Positions 12,401-27,400 of a stretch of DNA of 64,000 bases are shown here, in pieces. Both the position numbers and the translations under genes were made by a program. The stretch covers positions 57,830,104-57,894,103 of the forward strand of contig OZ024830.1 in assembly GCA_964016985.1 (NCBI GenBank). Direction: 5' to 3'. The notes below the pieces were generated by a model. It worked only from the letters and a program-made list of their open reading frames with translations, did no database searches and was not told the origin of the DNA. The stretch is from Anodontia alba (taxonomy: Eukaryota > Mollusca > Bivalvia > Lucinida > Lucinidae). Within the stretch, counting starts at the first letter, position 1. Each line of letters starts with the position of its first letter.

Positions 12401-15400
12401 CAAGGTACATGCATTTTATCTTGCAGAAATTACCTCAGTTATGCTGCATTATAACCTAATCTGGATCTTTGCCATTTGTTATGGCCATTTTTCATGTTTC
12501 CCATATTTGAACAAATTGCTAGCCTTAGCTCTGGACAAGAAACTTCTTTCAACCTAAAAGCATTGATATTTTCTTACCTCTCCAAGAAGAAATATATTGT
12601 GGGTGCTCATCACCAAGGCGCTTCTAATGAGTATCCACAAAGTACGTTTTTGTGAAGAAATAAAAAAAAATACCAAATCCCCCCTCTTTTCTGGAGCTAT
12701 GGGGCCTAGCCAGGCTGCATGGATGTGCAAGCAGCCCTTGCTGATTGAAGCTCGCTTATTGGTTAAGTGGTGGTTTTGTGCACAGCAACCCTTAGAAAAT
12801 AGAATATAGTTCTAACACTGTCACCTTTGTGTACTTCAGTTACCCTAAATATTTGGACACCTTATATAGCCCTTACTACAAAATCCTTAGCATTCAGGGC
12901 CCAGTTGTTCAAAGCTAACGACTTCCTTAGTTAACGATTCGTTAAAATTTACATTGAGTTATTCGCAAATATGCTGAAATTTTTTGCTGAAAAAATGTGA
13001 GTAGCTTTTGCAGTGCAAAAGCTACTCACATTTTTTCAGCAAAAAATATCAGATTATTGTATATTGAATCCACTAAAACAGTTAATGAAATGACCCTTAA
13101 CAAGCTCGTTAAGCTAACGACGCTTTGAACAACTGGGCCCTGGATGCATTAAGCAGATGAATAGCTCCATATATGGCATTTTTTACAACTGAAAAGTATT
13201 GATAATTTTTTTTTAGACTCCATAAAAACATGTTGTGGGTACTCATTAGATGAGCTGGCCTTTAATGAATACCCACAACATATGTTTTTGTGGCTAAATA
13301 AGAAAAAAATAAGATTGTTTACTCAATGGCACGCCATGGCAGAACCCCCACGCTCAGAGCTAATATTGCTAATACCATGATGAACAGACAGAGGGAAAAG
13401 TAATGTTGCTCTCGCACACCCTTACCAGGCGTGGAAGTCATGTAACAAGTTTGGTTATATTCTGCTCAGTGGTTTAAGAGGAGATAGTGTGAAGGACAGA
13501 AGGAGGTGTTCACACTATCCCCATCTGTAACGCCTGGTGATAAAAACCTTGAATATTTTTGGTTGAAAAAGATACCTTAAGTAGAGCTATGATAAAGACA
13601 ATAAATGTAGATTTAGTTCAGGCTGGGTCTACACTATTTCTTTGGCCAGTTATGTCCACATATTTCAGGTAGTTACAGTAGTGTATGCTTGTGTGCACTT
13701 TAACATCTTTTTGTACTGTGATAAATGGAAGGGTACTGTAAGGTATATTTATACATAGGTCTAGATAAGGGAGGGTATCCGGTAAATATTTTTCTTATTT
13801 CTCCACGAAAACATATGTTGTGGGTACTCATTAGAAGTGCTTCGGTGAGGCACTTCTAATGAGTACCCACAACATATGCTTTTGTGGAGAAATAAGAAAA
13901 AATATCAATACTTTTGGATTGAAAAAAGCGCCTTAACTAGTGCTATGTTTATAGCTCCATATAGTATGAGGTATATTTTTTTCCCTTTTCTCTACAAAAA
14001 CGTATGTTGTAGGTACTCATTAGAAGTGCCTCCACATATGTTTTCCTGGAGAAACAAGGCAAATATCAGTTGTTGAAAAACATGCCTAGAGCTATAATTC
14101 ATAACTTTACATAAGGTGCTTTTTTTTAGCTATAACATTTTGATATTTTTATATTTCCTCACAAAAACTTTGTGGGTACTCCACTAGATGTGCCTCTGCG
14201 AGGTCCTTCTGATGAGTACACACATTACATAAGTCTAGATAAGAGTGGGAATCAGGTAAATATTTTTCTTATTTCTTCATGAAAACATATGTTGTGGGTA
14301 CTCGTTAGAAGTGCCTCAGCAGGTCTAGATAAGAGTGGGAATCAGGTAAATATTTTTCTTATTTCTTCATGAAAACATTTGTTGTTGCACTTCTAACGAG
14401 TACCCACAACCTATGTTTTCATGAAGAAATAAAGCCGGCCTCGGTGGCTCAGTTGGATGCGCCGTCCGACTGGAGACCAGGAGGTCGCGGGTTCGACCCC
14501 GCCGAGGTCGGCAACATTCTTTCGTGGAGATTGATCATGAAATATTTTCTCTCCCTTCCGCTGATTCAAGAAGGGCAGTTGTCAGTTTCTGGCGAAAGAA
14601 TGTGCACAATACTGGTAAACCGCTTAGAGGACTAAGCATGCCCAGTAAACGTGTGGTTAGGTAAACTGACCGCGCTCGACATGACCCCATTGGGTTGACT
14701 GGGCCGTAAAACCTCAACACAAACAAACAGATATGAAGAAATAAGAAAAAATCAATACTTTTGGATTGAAAAAACATCTCATCAAGAGCTATGCACAGCA
14801 TATGTTTTTAGGAAGAAATAAGAAGAAAATTATTTGGATACCCCTCTAAAAGAGAGCTATGCTATTTAATGTCCCATTAAAGCTGAATTAGATGAGACAT
14901 TTTGAAATTTGATGTGCCATTGGCACAGACAGTCCAACCATAGTATGTCTATTAGAAGTTTGTTATGTTTGGTGAGACGAAATCTGTATGCCTGACAAAT
15001 TCATACATCTGCCACAATTTTCTGACAGTTGGTAAACACATCACATTCACTTCTTCATTGTAATTACAAAGCAAACACAGGTCTACAATTTTGTGTAGGC
15101 TTCAACCTTGAATGCTCTTATGTATGTATGTTAACAGGCTGCAAAACCAAGGACATTCCATACGCCAAAGGTAGTATATTTTACCACTAAATGAGTATGC
15201 ATTTTAATGCTTAGCATGCTGGGTAAGAATTTCAGCAGAAGACATTTGTAAATGTTCTTATTTTTATCAGAAAATAGGATTTGACATTGCATGCAAACTG
15301 TCTCCAAAGGAGACTCAGGTTGCATGGAATGCCAAACCCTATTTTCTTAGAAAAAAAAAAGAACAATATCATCAATTTGTCATCTGCTGAATTTGCCGAT

Positions 15401-18400
15401 AAAGCGCTAAGTGTTAAATAAAGATCATAAACTGCAAATATTAACCGACTAATTACAGATACTAATGTATATGATAAATTAGGAGAAAAGATAACAAGAC
15501 GAGCAGTTTTTTCCTAATCAGTCTATTAACCCATTGCAGACTGAATAGACTCCCACATACTATATATTGGAAGATTCTAATTTCAATTTTAGGTATGTCA
15601 GGCTATGTGATTTAGATATTCTTAGAAAAAAATGGTTGAACTATTTGCAAACAGTGGAGACCCTGATCAGAGGCCGCATTCTGCAGCATTTGATCTCGGT
15701 CTGCACTGTTTGCAAATTACCCTTTTAAGGGTCTTCAGACTACAATGGGTTAAAAAAAATGTATTATTGTATCTCATAAATATTGCTTTGCTGCAGTGTT
15801 TCTTAAGAGTGTACCAACATGTTTTATCACATATCTAGATAAGGAACTCATTTCAATAAAATTTGTTAATTAAGCATATATTTCGGTTCTCATTAGAAGG
15901 GCATGGTTAACCCATTGTAGTCTGGAGACCCCTAAAAGGGTAATTGGCAAACAGTGTAGACCCAGATCGGGGGACGCAGCAGTGGTGTCTAATCAGGGTC
16001 TTCACCGTTTGCAAATAGTTTATCCATTCTTTCTCCAGGAATATCTAAATTTTATATACTGACATACCTAAATTTAAAAATGGACTCTTCCAATATGTAG
16101 CGTAGAGAAGTCTATTCAGTCTACAATGGGTTAAGCCACTTCTGATAAATACTCACTGTATTATGAAAACATGCCTATTCAACTATATTGAAAATGTTAC
16201 AGCCAAAAAACGAAAATTTTCAGATAAAAATTTCTGATATTTTTGATATTTCTGCTCAAAACATAGATTGTGGGTACTCATGAGAACTGCCCTGGCAAGG
16301 CAGTTGTGTGAATACCCACAATCTGTGTGTTTTAGCAAAATAAGGAAAATAATGTATACCCCTGTAAACCCCAGTTTTACTATATAAAAGCGGGGTTTAA
16401 GGGGGTCAAAATTATATTAGGCATGTTTTTGAGGAGAAATAAGAATAGAATATGCCTCAACATTTGCTAAGCATCACTCATACAAATTTTGGTACTCCGA
16501 ATTTGACAAAACTGTAACACAGTAAAGGGCTTTTCAGTATCGAAATTAGTTTACAGCATAAATTCAGTATTAATAAATAGAGGACATTGAGCTGAAAAAT
16601 AACAGATGATAAGTTTCATTATCTAAACCTTGTTTTGGGTTACAGCGACAATGTCAGAGCTAATCAAAGGAAGAAAACGTTCATTAAATAAATAATAGAA
16701 TCAATAGAAAATTAAAAGGATTATTGTCGAACATTTTATGTAAAGGCTGAGAAATAAAATGTTTGGACTTTATACAAGTACCGGTAGTTAGTAAGTTACA
16801 TCATAAAAACATAATTAAATAAGCAGAAATTAAAGCAATCACATCAGATTTGTAACCGTAAGCTATGACTGTATACCAGTAACTCTGTACATTTGCATAC
16901 ATACATATTGCCAACTAGCTCATATTAGTAGCATGCATTTCTAGTGTAAGGATGTTTTTATTTGTTGCTTGAAAATTTAAATATCTTAAAAATTAATTCA
17001 ATATTCAAATTGGTGGTCTTTAAAAGTTTTGAACTGCAGTATACAGTGTACTTATACCTGTAATCAATTTTAATCCTTAAACTGCCAAACACAAGAATTG
17101 TCATCTGCTTTGTCATCTGCTTGTGATTTTAAGTCATTTTTGCAAACAGTATGGACCCAGATCAGACTGCTCCTCTGATCAGGGTCCACACTGTTTGCCT
17201 GTATGCAAAAATAGGTTTGAAAAGTTTGCAAGAATATTCAGCAGATGACATAAGCAGACGGCATTTTCAGATGCAGGTTTTCTTGGCATTTTAAGGGTTA
17301 ATCCAATTTGCACCAAGATGGTTGTTTTCTAATGATGAATACTTTCAGGGCCCAGTTGTTCAAGGCTAACAACGTCGTTAGTTAACGATTCGTTAAAATT
17401 TGCATCGAGTAATATGCAAATATGCTGAAATTTTTCGCTGAAAAAACGTGAGTAGCTTTTGCAGTGCAAAAGCTACTCACATTTTTTCAGCAAAAAAATT
17501 CAGAAAATTGTATATTGAATCTGCTAAAACAGTTAACGAAATGACCCTTAACGAGCTCGTTAAGCTAACGACGCTTTGAACAACTGGGCCCTGGTTTTCA
17601 AAGAATTTAGTGACCTTTCCCTCTATCACTTAGCACACAGCTTAAAAATTTCAGCAGACTACATTTTGAAATATTTTTCCCTAATTTTCCCAGAAAATAG
17701 GCAAATTGTTTCTTAATGAGATAGTTTGCATGAACTGTCAAAACTATTTTCTTGGAAAAATAAGAAAAATAACCTCAGTATGTTGTCTGCTGAATTTTCC
17801 TACAGAGTGGTAAAGGTTAAAATGAGTGAGTGTTAATTGCCATTTCATTAACATAATTTAACTTAAGTAAAATGATACTATTTGAATAGGACAGCTCCTA
17901 AAACAGTCTGATCTAGATCAACATGTACCTTCATTACTCGGGCATGTCTGTCAAAAACATTCTTATACTGGAAGTAAAGCGTCCATATCATCACGAAAAC
18001 ATACCTATATAATTTTGATACCCTTAAACCCCACTTTTATATAGTAAAACTGGGGTTTACAGGGGTATACATTAATTTTCATATTTCTGCTCAAAACATA
18101 GATTGTTGGTACTCGTTAGAACCGCCTCGCCGAGGCGGTTCTAACGAGTACCCACAATCTATGTTTTGAGCAGAAATATGAAAAATATCAGAGTTTTTTA
18201 TCTGAAATTTTTCAGTTTTTGTAGATGAAATTTTCTATATATTTGAATAGGCGTGTTTTCGTAATGTGGCCGAGTGGTTAGGGCTCTGGTCAAATTCTGC
18301 TAGAGATGGAATTTATCTCATGACTACAGTGCTTCATTGTACAGAGCTTTCCATTATTGCCCCTTCATTGTCTCAGTTTGACCTAGATAATGTTGAAAGA

Positions 18401-21400
18401 GATAGAAAACACCAAATTGTCATTATTCTGTGGGTATTCCATGTCTTGACTTTGTTTATATATGTCTTGAGTTCTTTTGCATATTGATATTATTTTGGAT
18501 GAGTTTGTATGCGTGTATACTCATTTTTATGATGATAATGTGTGTTCTAATCTGTATAGTCCACCCAGAAACTTTTTTGTTTCTTTTGAAGAATAAATAG
18601 CACATAAAGATACCTTAGATTTATTTTGTGTGTAGTTGTAAAATATTTGTTATATGGGCAGTGCCATGCAAAAATGGTGTTTTTGGATACCGAAGGCCCA
18701 GATCATCCGTGCAGTCTGACAAGGGCATTAAATTTTGCTGTCTGCTAACAGATCATTGGGGTCTATTGACTATCAATGGAGAGCATATGCTCGGATGATA
18801 GTTTGGACGTGTGAGGGATGAATCTGAATCTGTGCGTTTTGCACATTTTTTAAGACATGTTTTCACTTGGCATGGCCTATATTCTGTCTTGTGTGTATGA
18901 AGGGGACAGCTGTAAAAAATTTTATCTCCCTTCTGAAAAGAGGTCTACTCTACAAGGAAAGAATACTCTACAAGGAAAGGGAAGCAAATTCTTTCCTTTT
19001 AGAGCAGACCCTTTTCAGAATGGGCTTGGTGTGCAGAAGCAAGCAGGAAGTCACAAAAGTTGTCTTCCTTGCTAGAAATGGTAGACTTTTCAAGTGAGTC
19101 TAATCTGCTTAAATTGGAAAATTAACTAATTTTTGCTGAGAATTGGTGTTTTGGACCCTAATCTTTTCAGCAATTGAAACAGCAGCAGCCATATTTCTTA
19201 ACACTTTGCATGCTGGGTAAAAATTTCGGCAGACGACATTTTTGAAGTATTTTCCTGATTTTTTTTTTCTAGGAAATAGGATTTGACACTTCATGCAAAT
19301 TTTCTCCTAAGGAGACAATTTGCATGAAGTGTCAGATCTTATTTTCTTGGAAAAATAAGAAAAATGTCATCAGTTTGTCGTCTGCTGAATTTGCCCATAG
19401 CATGGAAAGTGTTAAATTTTGTATGTAAGTTACTGTATCACGCCTGGGAATCGGTCAACTTGTACGCTTTCAGAGTACTATTGAACAATAAATTGACCTA
19501 TTCCAGTAGACAAGCTGACTGTATGTAAACAAACACCAGAGGCGAAGGTTATTTCGTTTACCGTAAGTTTATGTTTTCATTTTACTTTTTGTCAAAAATC
19601 AGAAAATGTCATATGCTGTATGTGGCAATGAATGGAGATAATCCTGACACAAGGATCATAGAAAAAATTGGAGGATTTCTATTGATATCCTTTTTGGCAT
19701 AAAAAATTCATGGCTTGAACATGCCTATCCATGATTCAGACTATCCATGAAAGGCAATTCAAACCTTGACTCCAGGACATTAGCAACTGAAATTCAAGTC
19801 CATTTTAAGATAAGTCAGTTTATAACACTTATGCTTAAACGAAGTGATTCCCTTCCAATACAAAGAGAAAAAGTTTCTATGTGTACCATTTGACTGGTGG
19901 CACACAATTTGACTAATGGAATTTACTGCGCAATCGAGTACATTTTCAAAAAAACGAAAAAATTAATTTGTTCTTAACATTTTAACATCGTCGATAGCTT
20001 TGGTTATTTATTTATAACCTAATTTTACTTATTCATAACTTTATTTTTATTTTAGAACTTTAGTACATGTCAAAGACTTTGAAACTCGAGCACCTCCTAT
20101 ATAATTTACATTAGTACCCCGCAAGTCAACTGGTATGCCTCGAAGTTTTTTAACCTGCACCTGAGAAACAAAACATCTCATTATTGCATAAACATATTTA
20201 AAAAGTGCACAATATCCAATGGTTTTACACCCACTTGTTTCATCTCACTAAAATGTCATGAAATGCACAACAACTGCATCCTTTTCCTCAGTGCTTATTG
20301 TTCAGTGCATGATTTTGTTCGCCAAAAACAATATCTTGAGCAGTCTATGGAGTTTTCCGTTAAAACAAGTGTTATAACAATTTTGAACTTTTATCTCAGC
20401 ATATGACATTCTCCAATTCTTAGTAAAACACAAAATAAGTAAATAAACTCCCATTTTATCCAGCTAATCAGCACTCTGGGAAGTTGTTTACACACGTCAG
20501 TAGGTCCTTCGGAACAGGTCAACTTATTCCTTTATAGTACACCCTCAGAGTATAAGTTGACCGATTCCCGGGGGTGTGTATAAATATGATGATTTTGTTT
20601 GCTATCTTCTGTTTTATTCTTTCTCTATCATAGCTATAGATAAAAGGTATTCGGTAAAGGGTAATTATTGTTCTTAATTCTTCACGAAAACATACATTAT
20701 GGTACTCATTAGAGGTGCCTCATTGTGATGCTTTAATGAGTTTTCATAGAGAAATCGGAAAAATATCAACATGTTTTAGTTGAAAAAAAGCACCTTATCT
20801 GGAGCTATGGTCTGTTAAGAACAGCATACAAAGTTTTTGTTACCTTTCCTAATTTTTGTGGGTTGCTGGAGGGGGGAGTGGGAGGGGACGGGGGTGCAAA
20901 TATTTCATTAATAAATCATGTAATTCAAACAACTGAACTGGTTAACCACTTAGATGACTTAGTCTGCCCAGTAAAAGTGTGGTTAGGTAAACTGACTGCA
21001 CTCAGCATGACCCCATTGGGTTGACTGGGCAGTAAATCTCAACACAAACCTGAATTATTTTGATAAGCGCACAGTATTTTAACACATATATTTTTGCACA
21101 GTTTATTTCACAGTCAAATCTCAATATTTCGGCTGATTAAAGCCTTTTTCAAGAGAGTTAAGTTCTTTCAATGCTACACCATCTTCTTATCAATACTGTC
21201 AACCATTTTGAATACAGGTGTTACGCCCAAAGTTGTCATGACGTCAGAACATCTGATTACTCTTGCCAAGATGTTGTACTAATATTTGGCGCCAGAACTG
21301 GAGTAAAAGTGTTATTTAGGCTTTTTCAACGAAAAGTATAACATTTTGAATTATTTTGAACTTTCTTCCAGGATGGAATTGATTTCTCAGAGTTTTACTG

Positions 21401-24400
21401 AATAAGTCTTAATATTAGGACACATACCACCTTGCCATAGTTCTTCTAAAACTTAATCTGTGGTCTTTTGACTAATTTGTGTGTCGTAAAATCAATTGCT
21501 GGGTGGCAAACAGCATATACCTTGATTGCGCTGGTACTCTCTGGAGCTACACTGTTTGCTTCTGCATTTTTGTTTAAAAATTTTAACTCTTCGAAACTGT
21601 CAGCAGATGGCATTTTAAACTGTTTTTATTTATCCAGAAAACTGGGTTTATTTTCATTTCCCCCAAGACAACAATTTTCATGAAATTTCCAACCAAATTT
21701 TCTGAGATAAAGCAATAGAAATATCATTTTCATGTTGAATCTACCCAGAGAATGTTAAATGCTGACATGAGACCAGATTTGACACCAAACATCTAGAATT
21801 TTTTTAACAGAAATGGTACTGGATTCATTAAAATTCCTCATTGAGTAGGACTGCAATGAGTTCTTGGGTACTCGAGGCTGGGTCACATCTCGGGTTACTC
21901 GAGTTTAAATCTCAGGCTTGAGGCCACAAATCTAGGGCAGTTTAAGGAAGATCTAAACAGAGTGTGTGTTCTGATAGTATTCTATCAGTTCTCACTTGGT
22001 TTATATATTTATGAACACTGTTATAGCTTTAGCTTAATGCTTGGCACTGTGGGTAAAATTTTCAGCGGACAACATACTGAAATATTTTTCTAATTTTTCC
22101 CAGAAAACAGGTTTTGACAGTTTATGCATGCAGATTGTCACCAATAGAGACAATTTGCATGAAATGTCCAGTCCTGTTTTCTGGGAAAAATAAGAAAAAT
22201 ATCATCAGCTGAGTTTGTTGTCTGCTGAATTTGCATGGAAAGTGTTAATATACTGTTACAAGCCCTCTTGTGACTACTCTTGTCTGAGTTAACATACTTT
22301 GTTATTATCAGCCAGTGGAAAATATCAGTTTTTAAAAATTGTTATTATAGTATATATTTGGACCCCAATTAACCCTTGTCCTGCTGAATAAATTAAGATG
22401 CCACACCCTTTTCAAATTTTCAGCTAATCAGATTACTTGATCCAGGTTGTTGATATAAATTTACATACCAAATGGCAAACAGTGCAGATCCAGATCAGTT
22501 GGCTTCTTAGAAGCCAACTGATCTGGATCTACACTGTTTACAAAGGCAGGGTATATCCGGGTTCAGCAGGACAAGGATTAAAGTATAACAAAGGCTTACT
22601 TCTACTATTAGTTGAGTACTTGAGCATAGCTCTAGATTAGACAGTATCAGCTTTTTTTTCTTATTTCTCCATAAAAAAGATATATTGTGGGTACTCATTA
22701 GAAGTGCCACATATTTCTTATTTTTCTATAAAAACATATCGTTTGGGTTCTTATTAGAAGCACTTCACTGAGGTGCTTTTAATGAGTACCATAACATTAA
22801 TTTTGGTTTCATGGAGAAATAAGAAAAATACAGTCAAACCTCAATAGCTCGAAGATAGATGGCTCATTTAGTTTTTGAGTCCCTATGAAATTCTTCTGAT
22901 AGCTCCAGAAAACAAATATTTAAGAATTTTGTTTTTATTTTATCATGATATACAATGTTGTGTGTACTCATTAGGATTGCCTCATTAATGCAATTCCAAT
23001 GAATATACTCAATGTTACATTATTTTATAGAAGATCAAAACGGCATTCCTAAATTAGCTTCATTTGCCATCTGAACTAGCGCTATGGTTAACCCTCAGTG
23101 GCTTCAACTACCCATATTTAGAACAAATTTCCAAGGTCCCAAAGATGTTCAAGTCATTGAGGTACAATTGTATTGCAGGCCTCCTAGCAAAACCTATAAA
23201 ACCTGTAATAACCTAAAATTTTGTGTCAAACCTATAAAACCTTTATTTTGTTCATAAAATCTATAAAAAGCCTGTATTTTAATGAAAATACCTATATTTT
23301 TCACTTTTTGAACCTTCTCGTGACTCAACCCTAACTTTTGTTCAAAATGCCCTACCATTTTTTATTTTTTAGTCCCAAAAAAGTGATGAAAACTGTCAAG
23401 AAATTGTAAATTTTTTCCTCGCACGCTTCGCATGCTTGGACTTTGTAAAATTCAGATCAATTTTATCGTAGCAATTGTGGTGCAAAAATTCATCAAATGT
23501 TTTTTCTTCAGTTTTAAATCTTTATGTAAGTTTGGTGGAACCTTTTTTAACCTATATTTTTTATTGAAAAACCTGTAAATAACCTGTATTTTGAGGAAGA
23601 AGAACCTATATGAAAACCTGTATTTTCAAAGTGGGCCACCAGGACGCCTGGTATTGGTTAAAAAAAATACTGTATCTGGAGCTCTGCTTGAGTCCTGGTT
23701 GGGTAGACCCAACAGATGTTCATCGAGATGCTTCTAATGAGTACCCACAATCTAAGTTTTAGTGGAGAAATAAGAGAAATATTTATCTGGATATCCCCTC
23801 TAATCAGTATGGAATACTGCTTAACCCTTAAAGCGCCAAGAAAAACTGCATCTGAAAATGTCGTCTGTTTATGTCGTCTGCTGAATATTCTTGCAAACTT
23901 CTCAAAGCTATTTTTTGCATACCGGCAAACAGTGTGGACCCAGATCAGACTGCTCCTAAAGGAGCAGTCTGATCTGGGTCCACACTGTTTGCAGAAATGA
24001 CTTTTAAAATCACAAGCAGAAGACAAAGCAGGCGACAATTGTTGTGATTGGCGCTTTAAGGGTTAAGCCAGTGCTTGGGTCAGTGTATGCAGCCTTGCAA
24101 ATTCCATGGCTGCATAATGAAGAGTCTCAATAAAACCGAGTTTCCAATTTTCTTTCGTTTGCGTGTTCTTAGTTTCCAAATGCAACCTGTTAGATATTTA
24201 TTAGATAATTATGTCAAATTTGCTTTCAGACTCATCTAGATGAGAAACCAGTATTTAAGCTGTTTAATGAGGGGAAGGTGTATTGTCATCATCCAACACT
24301 AGGTATGTAGAAAGGCTTTTCCAGTTTTTTTCTCTTTAGAATATTTGAACCTAGTTTTTGTATTACTGTTGTGTTCTGTGGCTCCTCCCTGGTATTATGA

Positions 24401-27400
24401 TCACCACATTGGGGAAGAGGGAGCTTGTCACTTTGTCACTTTGCTTTTTAGCTCACCTACTCTCATTAAGGCAGGCCTCGGTGGCTCAGTTGGATGCGCC
24501 ATCCGACTGGAGACCAGGAGGTCGCGGGTTCAACCCCCGCCGAGGTAGGCAACATTCTTTCATTGAGATTGATCATGAAATATCTTCTACGGTCATTCTC
24601 TCCTTTCCACTGAGTCAAGAAGGGCAGTTGTCAGTTTCTGGCGAAAGAATGTGCACAATACTGGTTAACCGCTTAGAGGACTAAGCCTGCCCAGTAAATG
24701 TGTGGTAAGGTAAACTGACCGCGCTCAACATGACCCCATTGGGTTGACTGGGCCATAAAACCTCAACACAAACAAACAAACTCTCATTAAGAAAAAAACT
24801 TTAAAATTCTTCTTGTTTACCTTTGATATTTGGTATTTAGCTTCAGCTAGAGTGCCTTTACCAAGATTGTTCACATTATGGTCCTTTGGTCTAAATGGCT
24901 CCATCCTAGAGGTCACTTGTAAGCCCTTAAAAGGGGAAAACTTAAAAAAATCTTCTTATGTGAAACTAAAAGGCCTGGGCCTTTGACATTTGGTACTTAG
25001 TTTTATCTAGTGGCCTTTTATCTAGATTGTTCACTTTATAGCCCTGTTGTAAAAAATGGCCCGGCCCAGGGGTCACTTGTTTTACATAGACTCATATGGA
25101 AAAAAACTTTAAAAATCTTCTTGTGTGAAACTAGAAGGCACTGGCATTTGATATGTCACTTTATCAAAGCCATATTCTATGTGAAGTTTCTCTTTTGCCA
25201 AATTCCATGCCAAGTTACTGTAGGATACAGAGACCAAAGCCGCATAGCTTTAGTTAAGGCACTTTTTTCAATCCTAAAGTATTGGTATTTTTCTGATTTC
25301 TCCACAAAAAACATATGTTGTGGTACTCATTAGAAGTGCCTCACTGAGGCACTTCTAGTGAGTACCCACAACATATGTTTTTGTGGAGAAATAAGAAAAA
25401 TATTAACCCATTACCCACTCTTATCTAGGCCTATGCCAAAGGTTTTTCAAACTGTACCAGCTACCACACACATGTTTCATTCTTTAAAAAATGTTACCAT
25501 AAGCTTGCTGAGAAGAAATAGTCTCAGTTGAGCTACAGGATCATTGGTCCTCTGGTCTTTGGTTTGTAACATGTGTTCATGGTTTGTTTGCTTTTCTTCT
25601 TGGTGTCATGTCACTGTCATTGGTAGCCAATGTTCTATGATTGTGGTTTTTTCCTGGACATCTTCTGTTTTATTTTTAACTGGTTTATCTGACCAGAAAA
25701 AGAAGTAGAATTGTAATCGGGTGCTGAGGTGATTCTAGTATTCTAGGAAGTTCCCGCAACATATGGTATTTGTCCTAACAGTTTGTATGCCATTTTTATG
25801 TCCCGCCACCAAAAAAGTGGCGGGGTATTATGTTATACCCTCTGAAATTTTGAGTGTCCGTCCGTCCGTCAGCGCCCCCACCATTCTTCTGCCCGCAACT
25901 CCTCCTACCGTTTTAGGCCAGTCCTTTTCAAACTTTACAGGCGCTTTTAGGATGGTCTGAAGATTTGCATATTGTTTTTTCAGAATCCTGAAATTATTTT
26001 TTATCACATTTTTTTTCATTTTTAACTTAGACTTTTTTCAAGCCCTAATACTACAGAAATGTATAGGAAGTATGTACCTGCCCGCCCGCAACTGCTCCTA
26101 CAGTTTTAGGCCAATCCTTTTCAAACTTTACAGGCACTTTTAGGATGGTCTGAAGATGTGCATATTGTTTTTTCAGAATCCTGAAAGTTATGAAATAACT
26201 GTTTATTGCTTCTCTTCATGTTTAACTTAGATTGTTTTCAGCCCTTATACTACAGAAGTGCATAGGGAATATGTCCCTGTGGCGGGGCATGGTGCATGGC
26301 TTGCAGTTTTATTATTTTTCTGACAAAATAGCATAGGCAAACAGTGACCCAGGTTAGACTGCTCCTGAAAGAACAGTCCATTCAGGGTCTACAGTGTTTG
26401 CCATTCATTCAAGTGCCTAAAGCTGTGAAACGCATAAAAAACCAACAATGTAAATGAAAAAATAATATGTCATAATGTATGCAAATGTTTTGACACTTGC
26501 TATAGGTTTTGGAAGGGGAATGGAAACAAATATCTTCATATTGTAAAAAGTCTGATGCAACCATTTTCCTAAACTCATATAGATGTACAAGTTGTTGAAA
26601 TTACATAAAAGTTCTAGATTTCATGTGCAACAGTCTTCCTTTGTATTAACCCATAGAGTGCAGCATAAATCACAAATCAGTCCTGTTAGAGGGGGCACCC
26701 CTTCTTGAGAAGTCATTGCTCCCTTGATTTTGTCTTGATTTTGATGGCATTTTCACACATGTTTTGTCAGTTGTATGTAGCCATTTTACCAGAGAAGTAA
26801 TGATCACATGACATCCAGTCACATGACAGCCGGGAACCGTTTAAGACATTTAAAAAGAAAAAAAAAAAAAAGTTACAAGAGACAGCACAAGAGACAGCAC
26901 TTTCTGTTACAAGTGCCAGCACTTTCTGTGTGCTATTCAGAAAGAAACGAGTAACATATGTAGGTTCTACTGTTGTTCCTATAGCTGACAGCTTGATTTT
27001 TTTTTTGTTTGTGTTGAGGTTTTACGGCCCGTTCAACCCAATGGGGTCATGTCGAGCACGGTCAGTTTACCTAGCCACACTTTTACTGGGCAGGCTTAGT
27101 CCTCTAAGCGGTTAACCAGTATTGTGCACATTCTTTCACCAGAAACTGACAACAGCGCTTCTTGAATTAGCGGATGGCAGAGAATGATCATAGAAAATAG
27201 TTCATGATCAAATCTCCACGAAAGAATGTTGCCAACCTGGCGGGGGTCGATCCCGCAACCTCCTGATCACCAGTCAGACAGGCATCCAACTGAGCCACTG
27301 AGGCCCACACTGACAGCTTGAAATTCGATAATCTCTGTCTTTATTAGCATGGGTAAAATCCAGAACCTGACTTTCTAATGAAGAGTGGCATGTTTGTATG

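Noticed and set aside
12897..13141. hAT element with 8-bp duplication (family I)
   Set aside because: CAGGG ends fit, but only GCATT of eight bases matches here and other copies show no clear duplication, so superfamily was left as a suggestion.
14434..14515. tRNA gene-like sequence with A and B boxes (also 24472, 51224, 44970)
   Set aside because: Each is followed by a constant body of about 220 bp and an A-rich tail with target duplications, so they are SINE heads, not tRNA genes.
23658..24038. 126-codon minus-strand frame
   Set aside because: Produced by the family G palindrome and FB-A remnant; an identical peptide stretch recurs at 63752-63961 in another G copy.
10939..24229. A missed exon or nested gene in the 13.3-kb intron 4
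   Set aside because: The protein joins directly from WSWGESCD to THLDEKPVF as in homologues, and no frame in the intron shows a domain.
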